Positions 31,745 to 40,864 of a stretch of 64,000 bases of DNA are shown piece after piece. The DNA lies in NCBI RefSeq assembly GCF_002198675.1, contig NZ_MWLL01000246.1:1-64000 (forward strand). Direction: 5' to 3'. The stretch comes from Kineosporia sp. R_H_3 (GTDB lineage Bacteria > Actinomycetota > Actinomycetes > Actinomycetales > Kineosporiaceae). The translations under genes were made by a program, and so were the position numbers. Each line of letters begins with the position of its first letter. The stretch's first letter is position 1. The notes under the pieces were generated by a model, which did no database searches, was not told the DNA's origin, and saw only the letters and a list, made by a program, of their open reading frames with translations.

Positions 31745-32529
31745 GCGCCGTCCGGACGGCCCGCGGCCCGCTGCGCGGCCCGGATCTCGCCGTACACCCT
31801 GGTGCGCAGCTCGGTGAAGCGCGGCATGGCCCGGGTGTCGAGCTGGTCGCGCTCGCGCGGCAGGTCGACCGGCAGGTCGTCCTGGACCACGGTCGGCGAC
31901 GAGGAGAGGACGACGACGCGCTCGCCGAGGTAGACGGCCTCGTCGATGTCGTGGGTGACGAACAGGGTCGTCACCCCGGTGCGGTCCCAGAGGGTCCGGA
32001 TGAGGTCCTCGAGGTCGGCACGGGTCTGAGCGTCGACGGCCGCGAACGGCTCGTCCATGAGCATGACGTGCGGTTCGTAGGCGAGCGCACGGGCGATGGC
32101 CACGCGCTGCTGCATCCCGCCGGACAGCTGCCAGGGGTAGGCGTCCGGGGTGTGCGCCAGCCCGACGGCCGCGAGCGACTCCGCGACGAGCCGGCGCCGC
32201 TCGGCCCGGCCGCGCCCCTTGTGCCGCAACGGCAGCTCGACGTTCTGGGCGACGGTCATCCAGGGGAACAGCGAGCGGCCGTACTCCTGGAACACCACGG
32301 CCATGCCGGGGGGCGGCCCGCTCACGGGCCGCCCCTCGACACGGACCTCGCCGCCCGTCGGGCCGAGCAGGCCCGCCAGGCACTTCAGCAGCGTCGTCTT
32401 GCCGCACCCGGAGGGGCCGACCAGGCACACCAGCTCACCGGCCGCCACCGAGAAGGTGATGTCGCGCAACGCCTCCACGGTCCGGTCCCGTGACGTGTAG
32501 ACCTTGCGCAACCCACGGACCTCGAGCAT
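31741..32529 (-). CDS. ABC transporter ATP-binding protein (NitT/TauT-type)
   Basis: This 262-residue ATPase has Walker A GPSGCGKTT, the Q-loop around VVFQEYGRSLFPW, the signature LSGGMQQR, Walker B ALAYEPHVMLMDEP and the H-loop FVTHDIDEA. It resembles the SsuB/TauB group, which energises import of sulfonates, taurine, nitrate or thiamine precursors. It is the second gene of the operon, 57 bases downstream of the binding-protein gene. Confidence 0.95.
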   Translation of the reverse strand: MLEVRGLRKVYTSRDRTVEALRDITFSVAAGELVCLVGPSGCGKTTLLKCLAGLLGPTGGEVRVEGRPVSGPPPGMAVVFQEYGRSLFPWMTVAQNVELPLRHKGRGRAERRRLVAESLAAVGLAHTPDAYPWQLSGGMQQRVAIARALAYEPHVMLMDEPFAAVDAQTRADLEDLIRTLWDRTGVTTLFVTHDIDEAVYLGERVVVLSSSPTVVQDDLPVDLPRERDQLDTRAMPRFTELRTRVYGEIRAAQRAAGRPDGA

Positions 32530-32586
32530 CTGCTCCCTCTCCTGGCGGACGGACGACGGACCGGTGCGGCCTGGGCGGCCCGCCGG

Positions 32587-33597
32587 TCAGGCGCCGGCGA
32601 ACAGCCCCGCGACGTCCGGCGCCTTCGTCAGCGTGCCGAACGAGCGGGCCGCCTCGCCGACGGCGGTCGCCGACTGGGCGTCGAGCTCGGCCGGCCATGC
32701 GGGCAGGACCACCTTGGCCGCGACCTCCGGCGGGATCTTCGTGTACGTCGCCAGGACGGCGCGGGCCTCGTCCGGGTTCGCGACCGCGTACGCCAGGGAC
32801 TCCTCCATGCCCTCGACGAACGCCGTCACCGTCGCCGGGTCCTCGGCCTTGAGCTTCTCGCTCGTGAAGTACGTGGCGATCTGGAGCTTCGGGTAGGTCT
32901 CGGTGAGGTTGTCGAAGAGGATCGAGCCGCCGGCCGCGAGGATCTGGCTGCGGAACGGCTCGCTCTCCCAGGCCGCGTCGACCTTCCCGGCGGCGAGCTG
33001 CGCGGGCATGTCCGGGAACGGCATCTCGACGAAGGTGACCTTCGACGGGTCGCCGCCGGCCTTCTTCACGGCGGTCTTGATCGTCGTGTCGCCGATGTTG
33101 TTCAGGGCGTTGATGGCCACCTTCTTGCCCTCGAGGTCCTTCGCCGTCTTCAGCGGCGACCCCTTGGCGACGAGGACGGCGTTGACGTCCTTCGCGGGGT
33201 CACCGGTCGAGCTGGCCCCGCCGACGACGGCGACGAGCGGCACGCCCTTCTCCCGTGCGGTGAGCAGCGAGACGACGTTGCTGAAGCCGAACTGGTTCTC
33301 CCCGGCGAGGACGGCGGGCACGATCGCGGACCCGCCCTGCGCGGGCGCCGGCGTGATCTCGAGGCCGCGCGAGGAGAAGAACCCCTTCTGGATGCCCAGG
33401 TAGAGCGGCGCGACGTCGATGATCGGGATCACGCCGACGGTGATCTTCTTCGTCCCGGCGGCGGAGGACGCCGATCCCGGGGCCCCGGTCCCGGTGGCCG
33501 GGTCGGACGCGGAGCCGCCGCAGGCGGCGAGGACGGTGGCGAGGACGGCGGCCGCGAGGGCTGCGGCGCCCCGACGACCGATGGTGGGCGAGTGCAT
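32587..33597 (-). CDS. ABC transporter substrate-binding lipoprotein (NitT/TauT-type), copy 2
   Basis: This 336-residue paralogue of the protein at 28091-29089 has an LATVLAAC lipobox and shares long identical segments such as IPIIDVAP, GFSNVVSLL, ASSTGDPAKDVN, ALNNIGDTT and AGGDPSKVTFVEMPFP. It heads the operon with the ATPase and both permeases, so it is the primary binding protein of that importer. The ligand is unknown. The ATG at 33597 follows the Shine-Dalgarno CCAGGAGGAG. Its promoter is listed separately. Confidence 0.92.
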   Translation of the reverse strand: MHSPTIGRRGAAALAAAVLATVLAACGGSASDPATGTGAPGSASSAAGTKKITVGVIPIIDVAPLYLGIQKGFFSSRGLEITPAPAQGGSAIVPAVLAGENQFGFSNVVSLLTAREKGVPLVAVVGGASSTGDPAKDVNAVLVAKGSPLKTAKDLEGKKVAINALNNIGDTTIKTAVKKAGGDPSKVTFVEMPFPDMPAQLAAGKVDAAWESEPFRSQILAAGGSILFDNLTETYPKLQIATYFTSEKLKAEDPATVTAFVEGMEESLAYAVANPDEARAVLATYTKIPPEVAAKVVLPAWPAELDAQSATAVGEAARSFGTLTKAPDVAGLFAGA

Positions 33598-33704
33598 CTG
33601 GCTTCTCCTCCTGGGAGATGGTGCGACGACGGCGTTGACGAGCAGGGGGCCATGCGCACCGCCGCGGGGCCGGCGCGTCCCCGGCCGCGGCCGGGAGGTG
33701 TCGG

Positions 33705-33745
33705 ACGTTAGGCGTTCCGTTCACCGTCGTCAACAAAATGCCTAA
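33705..33745 (-). promoter_or_regulatory. Promoter and possible operator of the ABC importer operon
   Basis: On the minus strand TTGACG (33733-33728) and TAACGT (33710-33705) are 17 bases apart, giving a leader of about 100 bases. An imperfect inverted repeat brackets them: TTAGGCGTT (33708-33716) and AATGCCTAA (33737-33745), matching at 8 of 9 positions. The outer arm contains the GGCATT that is also found above copy 1. Confidence 0.6.
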
Positions 33746-33889
33746 GGTTGTTCCACGATCCGCCGAAGCCTGACGATCAGTGCACTTCCCCCCACGAAAA
33801 GTCACCATTTGGGTCGGTACGACTCGGCCGCGCGGGGGCTCCGCGGGGTATCGCGCTCCGCGGCGCCGCGGAGCCGTCATGATCTGGTC

Positions 33890-35806
33890 GTGGCCGAGAT
33901 GACCCAGGGGCTGGGCGGGGGCGCGCCAGCCGGTGAACCGGTCGACCGCGCGTTCCGCGTCGACCTGCGCGGCGTCGTCGACCTCCTGAGCCACCACCTC
34001 TACTCGAGCCCGCAGGTGTACCTCCGCGAGCTCGTCCAGAACGCGGTCGACGCCGTGACCGCCCGCCGCGGCGCCGAGCCGTCCGCGCCCGGGCAGGTCC
34101 TCCTCGTCCCCTCGGACGTCGCCGCCGACGGCCGGCTGCACTGCGTCGACACCGGCTGCGGCCTGTCCCCGGACGACGTCGAGCGGTTCCTCGCGACGAT
34201 CGGGTCGTCGTCCAAGCGGGACGAGCTCGGCCTGGCGCGTGCGGACCTGCTCGGCCAGTTCGGCATCGGCCTGCTCTCGTGCTTCCTCGTCGCGGACGGG
34301 ATCGAGCTCGTGACGACGCCCGCCGGCGGCGGCCCGACGACCCGCTGGGTCGGCCGCAGCGACGGCGGCTACACGGTGACCGTGCTCGACGCGGCCGCAG
34401 CGGCCCGGGAGCGGGCGGCCCTCGCCGACCTCGTCGCGGCCGCCGGCGCCCCGGACCTGCCGACCGGCGCCGGGACCTGGGTGCGGCTGCTGCCGCGCCG
34501 GGACGCCCGGGACACCACGTCCGCGGGCGAGGTCGAGCGGCTGGCCCGACGCTTCGCCCAGATGCTCCCGGTCGAGGTGTCGGTCGCCCGCGCCGGCGGG
34601 CGCACCGAGCGGGTCACCCGGGACGTCCGGCCCTGGGACGGCGACGCCCGCTCCGCGGCGCAGATGCGCGACGAGGCCGCCGACCTGCTCGGGGTGCCCG
34701 TGCTCGCCGTGCTGCCCGTGACCGTACGGACCGCCGGCCTGCGCGGCGTCGTGGCGGTCCTCGGGCGGCCGACAGCGCCGTCGTCCCGGCAGGCGCACCA
34801 CGTGTACGCCAAGGGGATGCTCGTCGGCACGGGCGTCGAAGGGCTGCTGCCCGGATGGGCGTTCTTCGCGCGCGCCCTCGTCGACACGGACGGCCTGCGG
34901 CTCACGGCGTCCCGGGAGTCGCTGTACGACGACGACCTGCTCGCCGAGGTCCGGGAGGCGCTCGGCGAGCACCTGCGCCGCTGGCTGCTGCGCACCGCCG
35001 ACGTCGCGCCGCAGCGGTTCGGCGAGGTGCTCGCCCTCCACGAACCGGGGATGCGGGCGCTGGCCGTCCACGACGACGACCTCTACCGGGCCTACGCACC
35101 TCTCATGACCGTCGAGACGTCCGTGGGCACGACGACGCTCGGCGACGCCCTGCGGCGCTTCGACGTCGTCCGCTGGACCGCGACGACCGACGAGTTCCGC
35201 CAGGTGCTGCCCGTCGCGAGCGCGCAGGGCCTCGGGGTCGTCAACGCCGGGTACTCGTTCCAGGCTGAGCTCATGGAGCGGCTGCCCCTGCTCGACCCGG
35301 ACGTGCGGGCCGTGCAGGTCGTGCCCGGGGACCTCGACGCCCACGTCGACCTGCTCGACGACGACGTCCTCGCCGGCTACGCGAGGTTCCTCGAGGTCGC
35401 CCGGGAGACGCTCGGCCGCCTCGACGTCGACGTCGAGGTCCGCTCGTTCACCCCGGCGAGCCTGCCCGCGCTCGTCCTCGACGACCGCGAGAGCGCGCAC
35501 CGGCGCAGCGCCCGGGCCGCCGCGGACGACGCGGACGACGCGTGGGCCGGGCTGCTCGCCGCCCTCGACGACGGCGGCCGCAGCGAGATCAGGCTGCTGC
35601 TCAACCACGCGCACCCCGTGGTCCGCCGGCTCACGACGCCGATGCCCGCGCGGGTGCTCGCGCTCACGGCCGAGGCCCTGTGGTGCCAGGCCCTCCTGCT
35701 CGGCCAGCGCCCCCTGCGCCCGGCGGACCAGGCCGTCATGAACCGCTCCTTCGTCGGGCTCCTCGAGCTCGCGACGGGCACCGCCGAGGAGGGCGACCAG
35801 CTGTGA
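33890..35806 (+). CDS. HSP90-family ATPase (HtpG-like)
   Basis: This protein of about 638 residues has the GHKL ATPase of HSP90: LYSSPQVYLRELVQNAVDAV (N box), VDTGCGLSPDDVERFLATIG with GSSSKRDE (G1 region), and LLGQFGIGLLSCFLVADGIE (G2 region). The middle domain has GMLVGTGVEGLLPGWAFFAR and LRLTASRESLYDDD, corresponding to the HtpG catalytic-loop area. There is no MEEVD tail. GTG 33890 is 6 bases from CATGAT, a possible -10; ATG 33899 is the alternative. Its stop overlaps the start of a 998-residue repeat protein (GTGA at 35803-35806), so the two probably act together. Clients are unknown. Confidence 0.9.
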   Translation: MAEMTQGLGGGAPAGEPVDRAFRVDLRGVVDLLSHHLYSSPQVYLRELVQNAVDAVTARRGAEPSAPGQVLLVPSDVAADGRLHCVDTGCGLSPDDVERFLATIGSSSKRDELGLARADLLGQFGIGLLSCFLVADGIELVTTPAGGGPTTRWVGRSDGGYTVTVLDAAAAARERAALADLVAAAGAPDLPTGAGTWVRLLPRRDARDTTSAGEVERLARRFAQMLPVEVSVARAGGRTERVTRDVRPWDGDARSAAQMRDEAADLLGVPVLAVLPVTVRTAGLRGVVAVLGRPTAPSSRQAHHVYAKGMLVGTGVEGLLPGWAFFARALVDTDGLRLTASRESLYDDDLLAEVREALGEHLRRWLLRTADVAPQRFGEVLALHEPGMRALAVHDDDLYRAYAPLMTVETSVGTTTLGDALRRFDVVRWTATTDEFRQVLPVASAQGLGVVNAGYSFQAELMERLPLLDPDVRAVQVVPGDLDAHVDLLDDDVLAGYARFLEVARETLGRLDVDVEVRSFTPASLPALVLDDRESAHRRSARAAADDADDAWAGLLAALDDGGRSEIRLLLNHAHPVVRRLTTPMPARVLALTAEALWCQALLLGQRPLRPADQAVMNRSFVGLLELATGTAEEGDQL

Positions 35807-38799
35807 CGACGACCGATCTCGCGGACCGCATCGAGGCCTGCGACGAGATGCCGTACGGCCGGGAGCGGACGCTGCTCGCCGAGCGGCTCGTCGCCGAGGC
35901 CGACGCGGCCGGCGACGTCGCCCTCGGCGTCGGCGCCCGGCACGTCCTCATCCCCTCGTACTTCTACGGTCCGGCCGCGGAGCCGCAGAAGATCTTCGCG
36001 GCCTTCGCGTGGAACCTGGCCCGCTGGGACGAGGACCCCGAGGCGTTCGAGGCCGTCGACCGGCACTCGCTCCTCTGGTACTTCAAGTGGGTCACCGGCG
36101 AGGTGCTCAACTACCCGCAGGTGCCGTTCGCGCAGGCGGAGGCGACGCTCGCCGACATGCGGGACCGCTACGAGCGCGCCGGCGAGGGCCTGGCCCCGTA
36201 CGAGGGTTCGCGGTACGTCCAGGCGTCGCACCGCTACGGCGAGGCGGACCCGCGCACGGCCGAGGCCTTCGAGGCCTGGGTCACCCTGCCCCGGACCGGC
36301 CTGTCGGACTGCCGGGCCTGCGAGCCCTCGACCCGGGTCGAGCGGCTCGCGGCCCTGGGGCGGCACGAGGACGCCGTCGCGGCCGCGGGCCCGGTGCTCG
36401 CCGACGGCGGCTGCGCGGAACAGCCGCAGCGGATGATCGACGCCGTCCTCGGCTCGCTCCTGGCCTGCGGCGACGTCGTGCGGGCCGCGCAGGAGCACGC
36501 CCGCGCGACGCGGCTGCACCGCCGCAACGGCCCGCAGGCCGACCTCGCCGCCCAGGTCCACGCGTGCGCCCTCGTCGGCCGCTACGGCCGCGGCCTCGAC
36601 CTGCTCGAGGACGTCCTGCACCAGGTGGAGACCTCGACGGTCCCGTGGTCGCGGATGATGCTCGCCGCGGCCGGGGCCCGGCTGCTCGACGGGCTCGTGA
36701 CGGCCGGCCACGCCGACGAGCCGGTCGCCGCCGCCCGGCCCGGCAGCAGGTTCTCGACGCCGCGCCCCGCGGCCGAGGTGCGCACGGACCTGCGGGAGAC
36801 CGCGCTCGGCCTCGCCGGCGCCTTCGACGACCGCAACGGGACGACGGCCGTCTCGCAACGGGTCACCGCCCGCCTCACGGCCGCCGACCTCCCGGACGTG
36901 CCGGCCTGGCCCCGCACCCGCCGGCCGCGGCTGGACCGCGGTGCGGCGGCCCCGGCCACCAGCGCAGAAGACGGCTCCGGCGCCGCGGCCGCCGGCGCGC
37001 TGCCGCCCGCGCAAGGGCTCGACGACCTGCTGCGGCTGCGTGACGAGGTGTCCGCCACCGGTGCCGCCGACGGCTGGGACCGCCTCGTCGCCGGCTGGTC
37101 CGCGCTGCGGCCCCGGGTCGTCGCCGAGGCCTCCGACCTGCTCGTCGCGCGCGCCGTGGACGTCGCACGGCTCGACGTGGCCGCCGTCCGGCACGAGCTG
37201 ACCGCCGTCCCCGACGGCGGACGGCCCGACCCCGCGCTGCGCGCCCGGCTCGTCACGGTGGGGGCGGCGCTGCGCAGCGCCGGCCAGGAGGCGGAAGGGC
37301 TTCTCGTCGCCCTGCAGGCGCACGGGATCGAGGCGATCGCCCGCGCCGACGCCGGGCCCGGATCCGTGGAGGCCGACCTCACCGAGGCCACCCGGCTCGC
37401 CGACGCCGTCGCGGCGGCGGGGGACGCCGCCGCCGCGGCCCAGGCGACCGCGGAGCTGGCGCTGCTCGCCGTCCGCCTCGGCCAGACGGTCGCCGACCCC
37501 GCGGTGGCCCGCTCCGCCCACGACGGCGGGCTGCGCGCCGCGGCCGCCGCCGCCGAGGCCTTCGCCGTCCTCGACCCCGCGGGCCTCGACGGGGCGCAGC
37601 GCGGCCGGTACGCGCTCGCTCTGCTCGTGACGACGCAGCGGGCCGGGCACGAGGACGCGCTCACCCTGCTCGAACGGGCGCTCGCCGTCCTACCCGCCGG
37701 CACCCGCGCCTACGAGCGCGCCGTCGTCCTCGACGCCACGGCGTTCCGGCTCGCGGCCCTCGACCGCGTCGAGGAGGCCGCCGACGCGCTCGACGCGGCC
37801 GCCACGGACGCCCGCACGAGCGGCAACACCGCGCTCGCGGCGTCCTGCGCGGCCCGGGCCGGCGGGCTCCTGCTCGACCTCGACCGCCCCGGTGAGGCCG
37901 CGGAGCGGCTCGAGCGCGCACTCGCCGCCCTGCCGCCCACGGCCACCGCCTGGGGCGTGCACGCCGACCTCGTCGTCGCCCTCGGCCGGGCCGGTCGGAC
38001 GCTCGACGCCGCGGACCTCGCGGACACCGTCGAGCGGCTCGTCGGCGAGCGGCCGCCGACGGGTGACGACCCGCAGGAGGCGTTCGACGCCGGCCGGGCC
38101 GCCTTCGTCGGCGCCCTCGCCCTGCGCACCCTCGACGAGGGCGCCGCGGCCGCCCGGCTCGCGACGACGAGCGCCGCCCTGCATGCCCTGCACCCGCAGT
38201 CGCTCGCCCGGGCCGAGGCGCTCGACCTCGCGGCGGGCTGCACGGAGGACGTCCCGGAACGGGTCCGGCTGCTCGCCGAGGCCGTCGAGGTGGCCGCCGG
38301 CGCGGACGACCGCTGGTTCGCGGCCGACCTGCGGCGCCGCCACGCGGACGCCGTCGACGACGCGGACGGCCCCGACGCCGCGCTCGCGCTGCTCGCCGGG
38401 CTGCGCGCCGACGTCACCGCCGCCGACGTGCCCGCCGAGGAGGAGGCCGCCCGCACCTGGCACCTCGCCGCGATCGGCCACCTGGAGACCGCGGTGCTCC
38501 TGCGCGCCGACCGGGCGGACGCCGCGCTCGCGGCCCTCGCCGGGGTCGCGCAGGCCTACGGCGACGTCGGCGACGACGACAACGCGGTGCGGGTGACGTG
38601 CCTGCACGTGCAGGCGCTGCACCAGGGCGGTCGGACGGACGCCGCCGAGGCGCTCGGTCGCGCGGTCGCCGACCAGGCGCTCGCCCAGGGCCGCAGCGGG
38701 CACGCCCGGGCGGTCGGCGGCACGGTGGCCCGGGTCCTCGACGAGTCCGGCGACCCGGAGGCCGCCGACGAGGTCTGGTCGCGCTACAGCGGGGAGTGA
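35803..38799 (+). CDS. Large helical-repeat (TPR-like) protein partnered with HSP90-family ATPase
   Basis: This 998-residue protein has no signal peptide, membrane segment or catalytic motif I can find. It is strongly Ala/Leu/Arg/Asp-rich with many helix pairs, such as AAQEHARATRLHRRNG, ALTLLERALAVLPAGTRAYE, ALDAAATDARTSGNTALAAS and RLERALAALPPTATAWG, resembling degenerate tetratricopeptide repeats. A linker near residues 375-405 divides an N-terminal part (about 1-370) from a C-terminal array. Because its GTG start overlaps the HSP90-family stop, a chaperone-partner or scaffold role is a reasonable inference; the eukaryotic TPR/HSP90 link is only an analogy. Confidence 0.85.
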   Translation: MTTTDLADRIEACDEMPYGRERTLLAERLVAEADAAGDVALGVGARHVLIPSYFYGPAAEPQKIFAAFAWNLARWDEDPEAFEAVDRHSLLWYFKWVTGEVLNYPQVPFAQAEATLADMRDRYERAGEGLAPYEGSRYVQASHRYGEADPRTAEAFEAWVTLPRTGLSDCRACEPSTRVERLAALGRHEDAVAAAGPVLADGGCAEQPQRMIDAVLGSLLACGDVVRAAQEHARATRLHRRNGPQADLAAQVHACALVGRYGRGLDLLEDVLHQVETSTVPWSRMMLAAAGARLLDGLVTAGHADEPVAAARPGSRFSTPRPAAEVRTDLRETALGLAGAFDDRNGTTAVSQRVTARLTAADLPDVPAWPRTRRPRLDRGAAAPATSAEDGSGAAAAGALPPAQGLDDLLRLRDEVSATGAADGWDRLVAGWSALRPRVVAEASDLLVARAVDVARLDVAAVRHELTAVPDGGRPDPALRARLVTVGAALRSAGQEAEGLLVALQAHGIEAIARADAGPGSVEADLTEATRLADAVAAAGDAAAAAQATAELALLAVRLGQTVADPAVARSAHDGGLRAAAAAAEAFAVLDPAGLDGAQRGRYALALLVTTQRAGHEDALTLLERALAVLPAGTRAYERAVVLDATAFRLAALDRVEEAADALDAAATDARTSGNTALAASCAARAGGLLLDLDRPGEAAERLERALAALPPTATAWGVHADLVVALGRAGRTLDAADLADTVERLVGERPPTGDDPQEAFDAGRAAFVGALALRTLDEGAAAARLATTSAALHALHPQSLARAEALDLAAGCTEDVPERVRLLAEAVEVAAGADDRWFAADLRRRHADAVDDADGPDAALALLAGLRADVTAADVPAEEEAARTWHLAAIGHLETAVLLRADRADAALAALAGVAQAYGDVGDDDNAVRVTCLHVQALHQGGRTDAAEALGRAVADQALAQGRSGHARAVGGTVARVLDESGDPEAADEVWSRYSGE

Positions 38800-38871
38800 C
38801 CGGGCGGGCCCTAAGCCCGGGGACGTCGCAGCCCGGGCGCAGCAGGCTGGAGGCATCCCTCGGAGGCCCTC

Positions 38872-39810
38872 ATGACCCGCCACCTGCTGCACCCCGGCCC
38901 GGACGCGACACGCGTCGCGACGTCACCCGCCGCACCGCCGCCCCCTGGCGCACCGGCTGCCCGCACGGTCACGACGCGACCCGTCGTCCGGCCGGCGGCC
39001 TTCGTCCTGTCCGGCGCCCTCGCCGTCGCGACGACGGCGGCGTGCGTCCCGACGTTCTTCGTGGACGGCGTCCTCCTCGGGCCGGCGGTCATGCGCGGCT
39101 CGGCGCGGGGCACGGCGCTCGTGCTCCTGGTGCTCGGCGTCCCCGCGCTGCTCGGCCTCATGGCCGCCGTCCGCCGGGCCGGGCCGACCTGGGCGCGGCG
39201 GGCCTTCCTCGCCTGGGTGGGGACGGCGGCGTACGTCGTCTACAACGCCGTGATGCTCGTCCTCGGGACGCCGTTCAACGCGCTCTTCCTGCTCTACGAG
39301 GCGATGCTCGCGCTCGGGATCGGCTCGCTCGTGGCGCTGCTCGCCGGGCTCGACCCGACGACGCTCGCCCCGCCCCGGGACCGCGCGCCGTACCGCGCCG
39401 TCGGCGCGTGGATCGGGTTCGTCGCCACGGCGAACGCCCTCGTGTGGCTGCGGATGGTCGTCCCGGCGCTCGGCGACCCCGCGGACGCCGCGTTCCTGCG
39501 GGGCACCGGGCTGACGACGTTCCCGACGCACGTCCAGGACCTCGCCTTCTGGCTGCCGCTGGCGCTCGTCGTCGCCGTCTGGCTCTGGCAGCGACGGCCC
39601 TGGGGCTACGTGCTCGGCTCGGCGCTCGTCGTGTACTACGTCGCCGAGGCCGTCGGGGTGGGCGTCGACCAGTGGATGGGCTCGAGCGCCGACCCGGCGT
39701 CGGACGTCGCGACCATGGCGGGTGCGTACCTGTTCGCCGTGATGGCCGTCGTCGGTGTGGTCCCCCTCGTGGCGCTGCTGCGGCACCCCGACGGGACGAC
39801 GTCCGCGTGA
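38872..39810 (+). CDS. Multi-helix membrane protein of unknown function
   Basis: This 312-residue protein has a proline-rich N-terminus and about eight hydrophobic helices (for example FVLSGALAVATTAACVPTFF, ALVLLVLGVPALLGLMAAV, TAAYVVYNAVMLVLG, LAFWLPLALVVAVWLW, GAYLFAVMAVVGVVPLVALL). Charged loops are short. It looks like the DUF4386/DoxX-like class of small membrane proteins, but I cannot assign it. It lies between the repeat protein and the PrimPol gene, with 72 and about 31 bases to each, and could be co-expressed with either. Confidence 0.8.
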   Translation: MTRHLLHPGPDATRVATSPAAPPPPGAPAARTVTTRPVVRPAAFVLSGALAVATTAACVPTFFVDGVLLGPAVMRGSARGTALVLLVLGVPALLGLMAAVRRAGPTWARRAFLAWVGTAAYVVYNAVMLVLGTPFNALFLLYEAMLALGIGSLVALLAGLDPTTLAPPRDRAPYRAVGAWIGFVATANALVWLRMVVPALGDPADAAFLRGTGLTTFPTHVQDLAFWLPLALVVAVWLWQRRPWGYVLGSALVVYYVAEAVGVGVDQWMGSSADPASDVATMAGAYLFAVMAVVGVVPLVALLRHPDGTTSA

Positions 39811-39841
39811 CGCCCGGCCCGCGATGGGCCAGGCTCGGCGT

Positions 39842-40864
39842 GTGCCATCTGCCGAGACCCGCGAGGGCGTGTCGCTGAGCAACCTCGACACCCCGCTCTT
39901 CGACGGCGCGGACGCGACCAAGCGCGACCTCGTCGACTACCTCGACGCCATGAGCGACCGGATCCTGCCGGTGCTCGCCGGGCGGGCGCTGTCCGTCGTG
40001 CGGGTGCTGCGCGGCCAGGACCCGTTCATGCAGAAGAACGTCCCGAAGTACGCGCCCGACTGGCTGCCGACGGTGCCGGCCTGGGCGCAGTCGTCGCAGC
40101 GGCAGGTCCGCTACCCGGTCTGCGACGACCGCAGGACGCTGATGTGGCTGGCGAACCAGCGCGCCGTCGAGTACCACCCGCAGCTGTTCCGCGGCGACGC
40201 CTGGGACGCCCCGACGTCGCTCGTGCTCGACCTCGACCCGCCGGAGCCGGACGGCGCGGACGGCGCCGCGTCGTCCGCCGGCTCCGGTGCCGTCCTGCAC
40301 GCGTTCCGGACGGCGGCCCGTGCCGCGTTGCTCGTGCGCGAGGTGCTCGACGCGGCGGGGATGGCGTCGGCCGTGAAGACGAGCGGCGCCAAGGGCGTGC
40401 ACGTCGTCGTCCCGCTCGACGGCACGGCGCACGGCGAGGACGTCATGGCCGCGACCCGGGCCGTCGCCGCCCGCGCCGAACGCCTCGACCCGGCGCTCGC
40501 GACGACCGCGTACATCAAGGCCGACCGCGGCGGGAAGGTCTTCCTCGACGCGACCCGGTCCGGCGGCGCGACCGTCGTCGCGACGTGGAGCCCGCGCGTG
40601 CGGCCCGGCACGACGGTGTCGTTCCCGCTGCCCTGGGCCGACCTGCTCGACGCCGACCCGCGCGACGCGACCGTCCGCACGGTGCCCGGTCTGCTCGCCG
40701 CGGCCGGCCCGGACGCCGACCCCTGGCGCGACCTGCTCCCCGCCCCGCAGACCCTCGACCCGGGCCTCGTCGAGGAGGGCCGGACGATCCCGGTCGCCCG
40801 GGTCGCGGCGATGCACGAGGGCAAGCGCCGTGCGAAGGCCCGGCGCGAGGCCGGGGACGCCTGA
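39842..40864 (+). CDS. LigD-type polymerase/primase (PrimPol) domain protein
   Basis: This 340-residue protein matches the polymerase domain of LigD from non-homologous end joining. The region after TKRDLVDYLDAMSDRILPVL leads to the catalytic LVLDLDPPEP (two metal-binding Asp), SGAKGVHVVVPL, and YIKADRGGKVFLDAT. It has no ligase or nuclease domain, so it is a stand-alone PrimPol, a kind also known in mycobacteria (PolD1/PolD2). It would extend or prime DNA ends during repair. No Ku gene is visible here. GTG 39842 is chosen; ATG 39824 and GTG 39872 are alternatives. Confidence 0.9.
   Translation: MPSAETREGVSLSNLDTPLFDGADATKRDLVDYLDAMSDRILPVLAGRALSVVRVLRGQDPFMQKNVPKYAPDWLPTVPAWAQSSQRQVRYPVCDDRRTLMWLANQRAVEYHPQLFRGDAWDAPTSLVLDLDPPEPDGADGAASSAGSGAVLHAFRTAARAALLVREVLDAAGMASAVKTSGAKGVHVVVPLDGTAHGEDVMAATRAVAARAERLDPALATTAYIKADRGGKVFLDATRSGGATVVATWSPRVRPGTTVSFPLPWADLLDADPRDATVRTVPGLLAAAGPDADPWRDLLPAPQTLDPGLVEEGRTIPVARVAAMHEGKRRAKARREAGDA

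Noticed and set aside
33890-35806. MEEVD-type C-terminal motif for recruiting the TPR-like partner
   Set aside because: The C-terminus reads TAEEGDQL, with no MEEVD; any interaction must use other surfaces.
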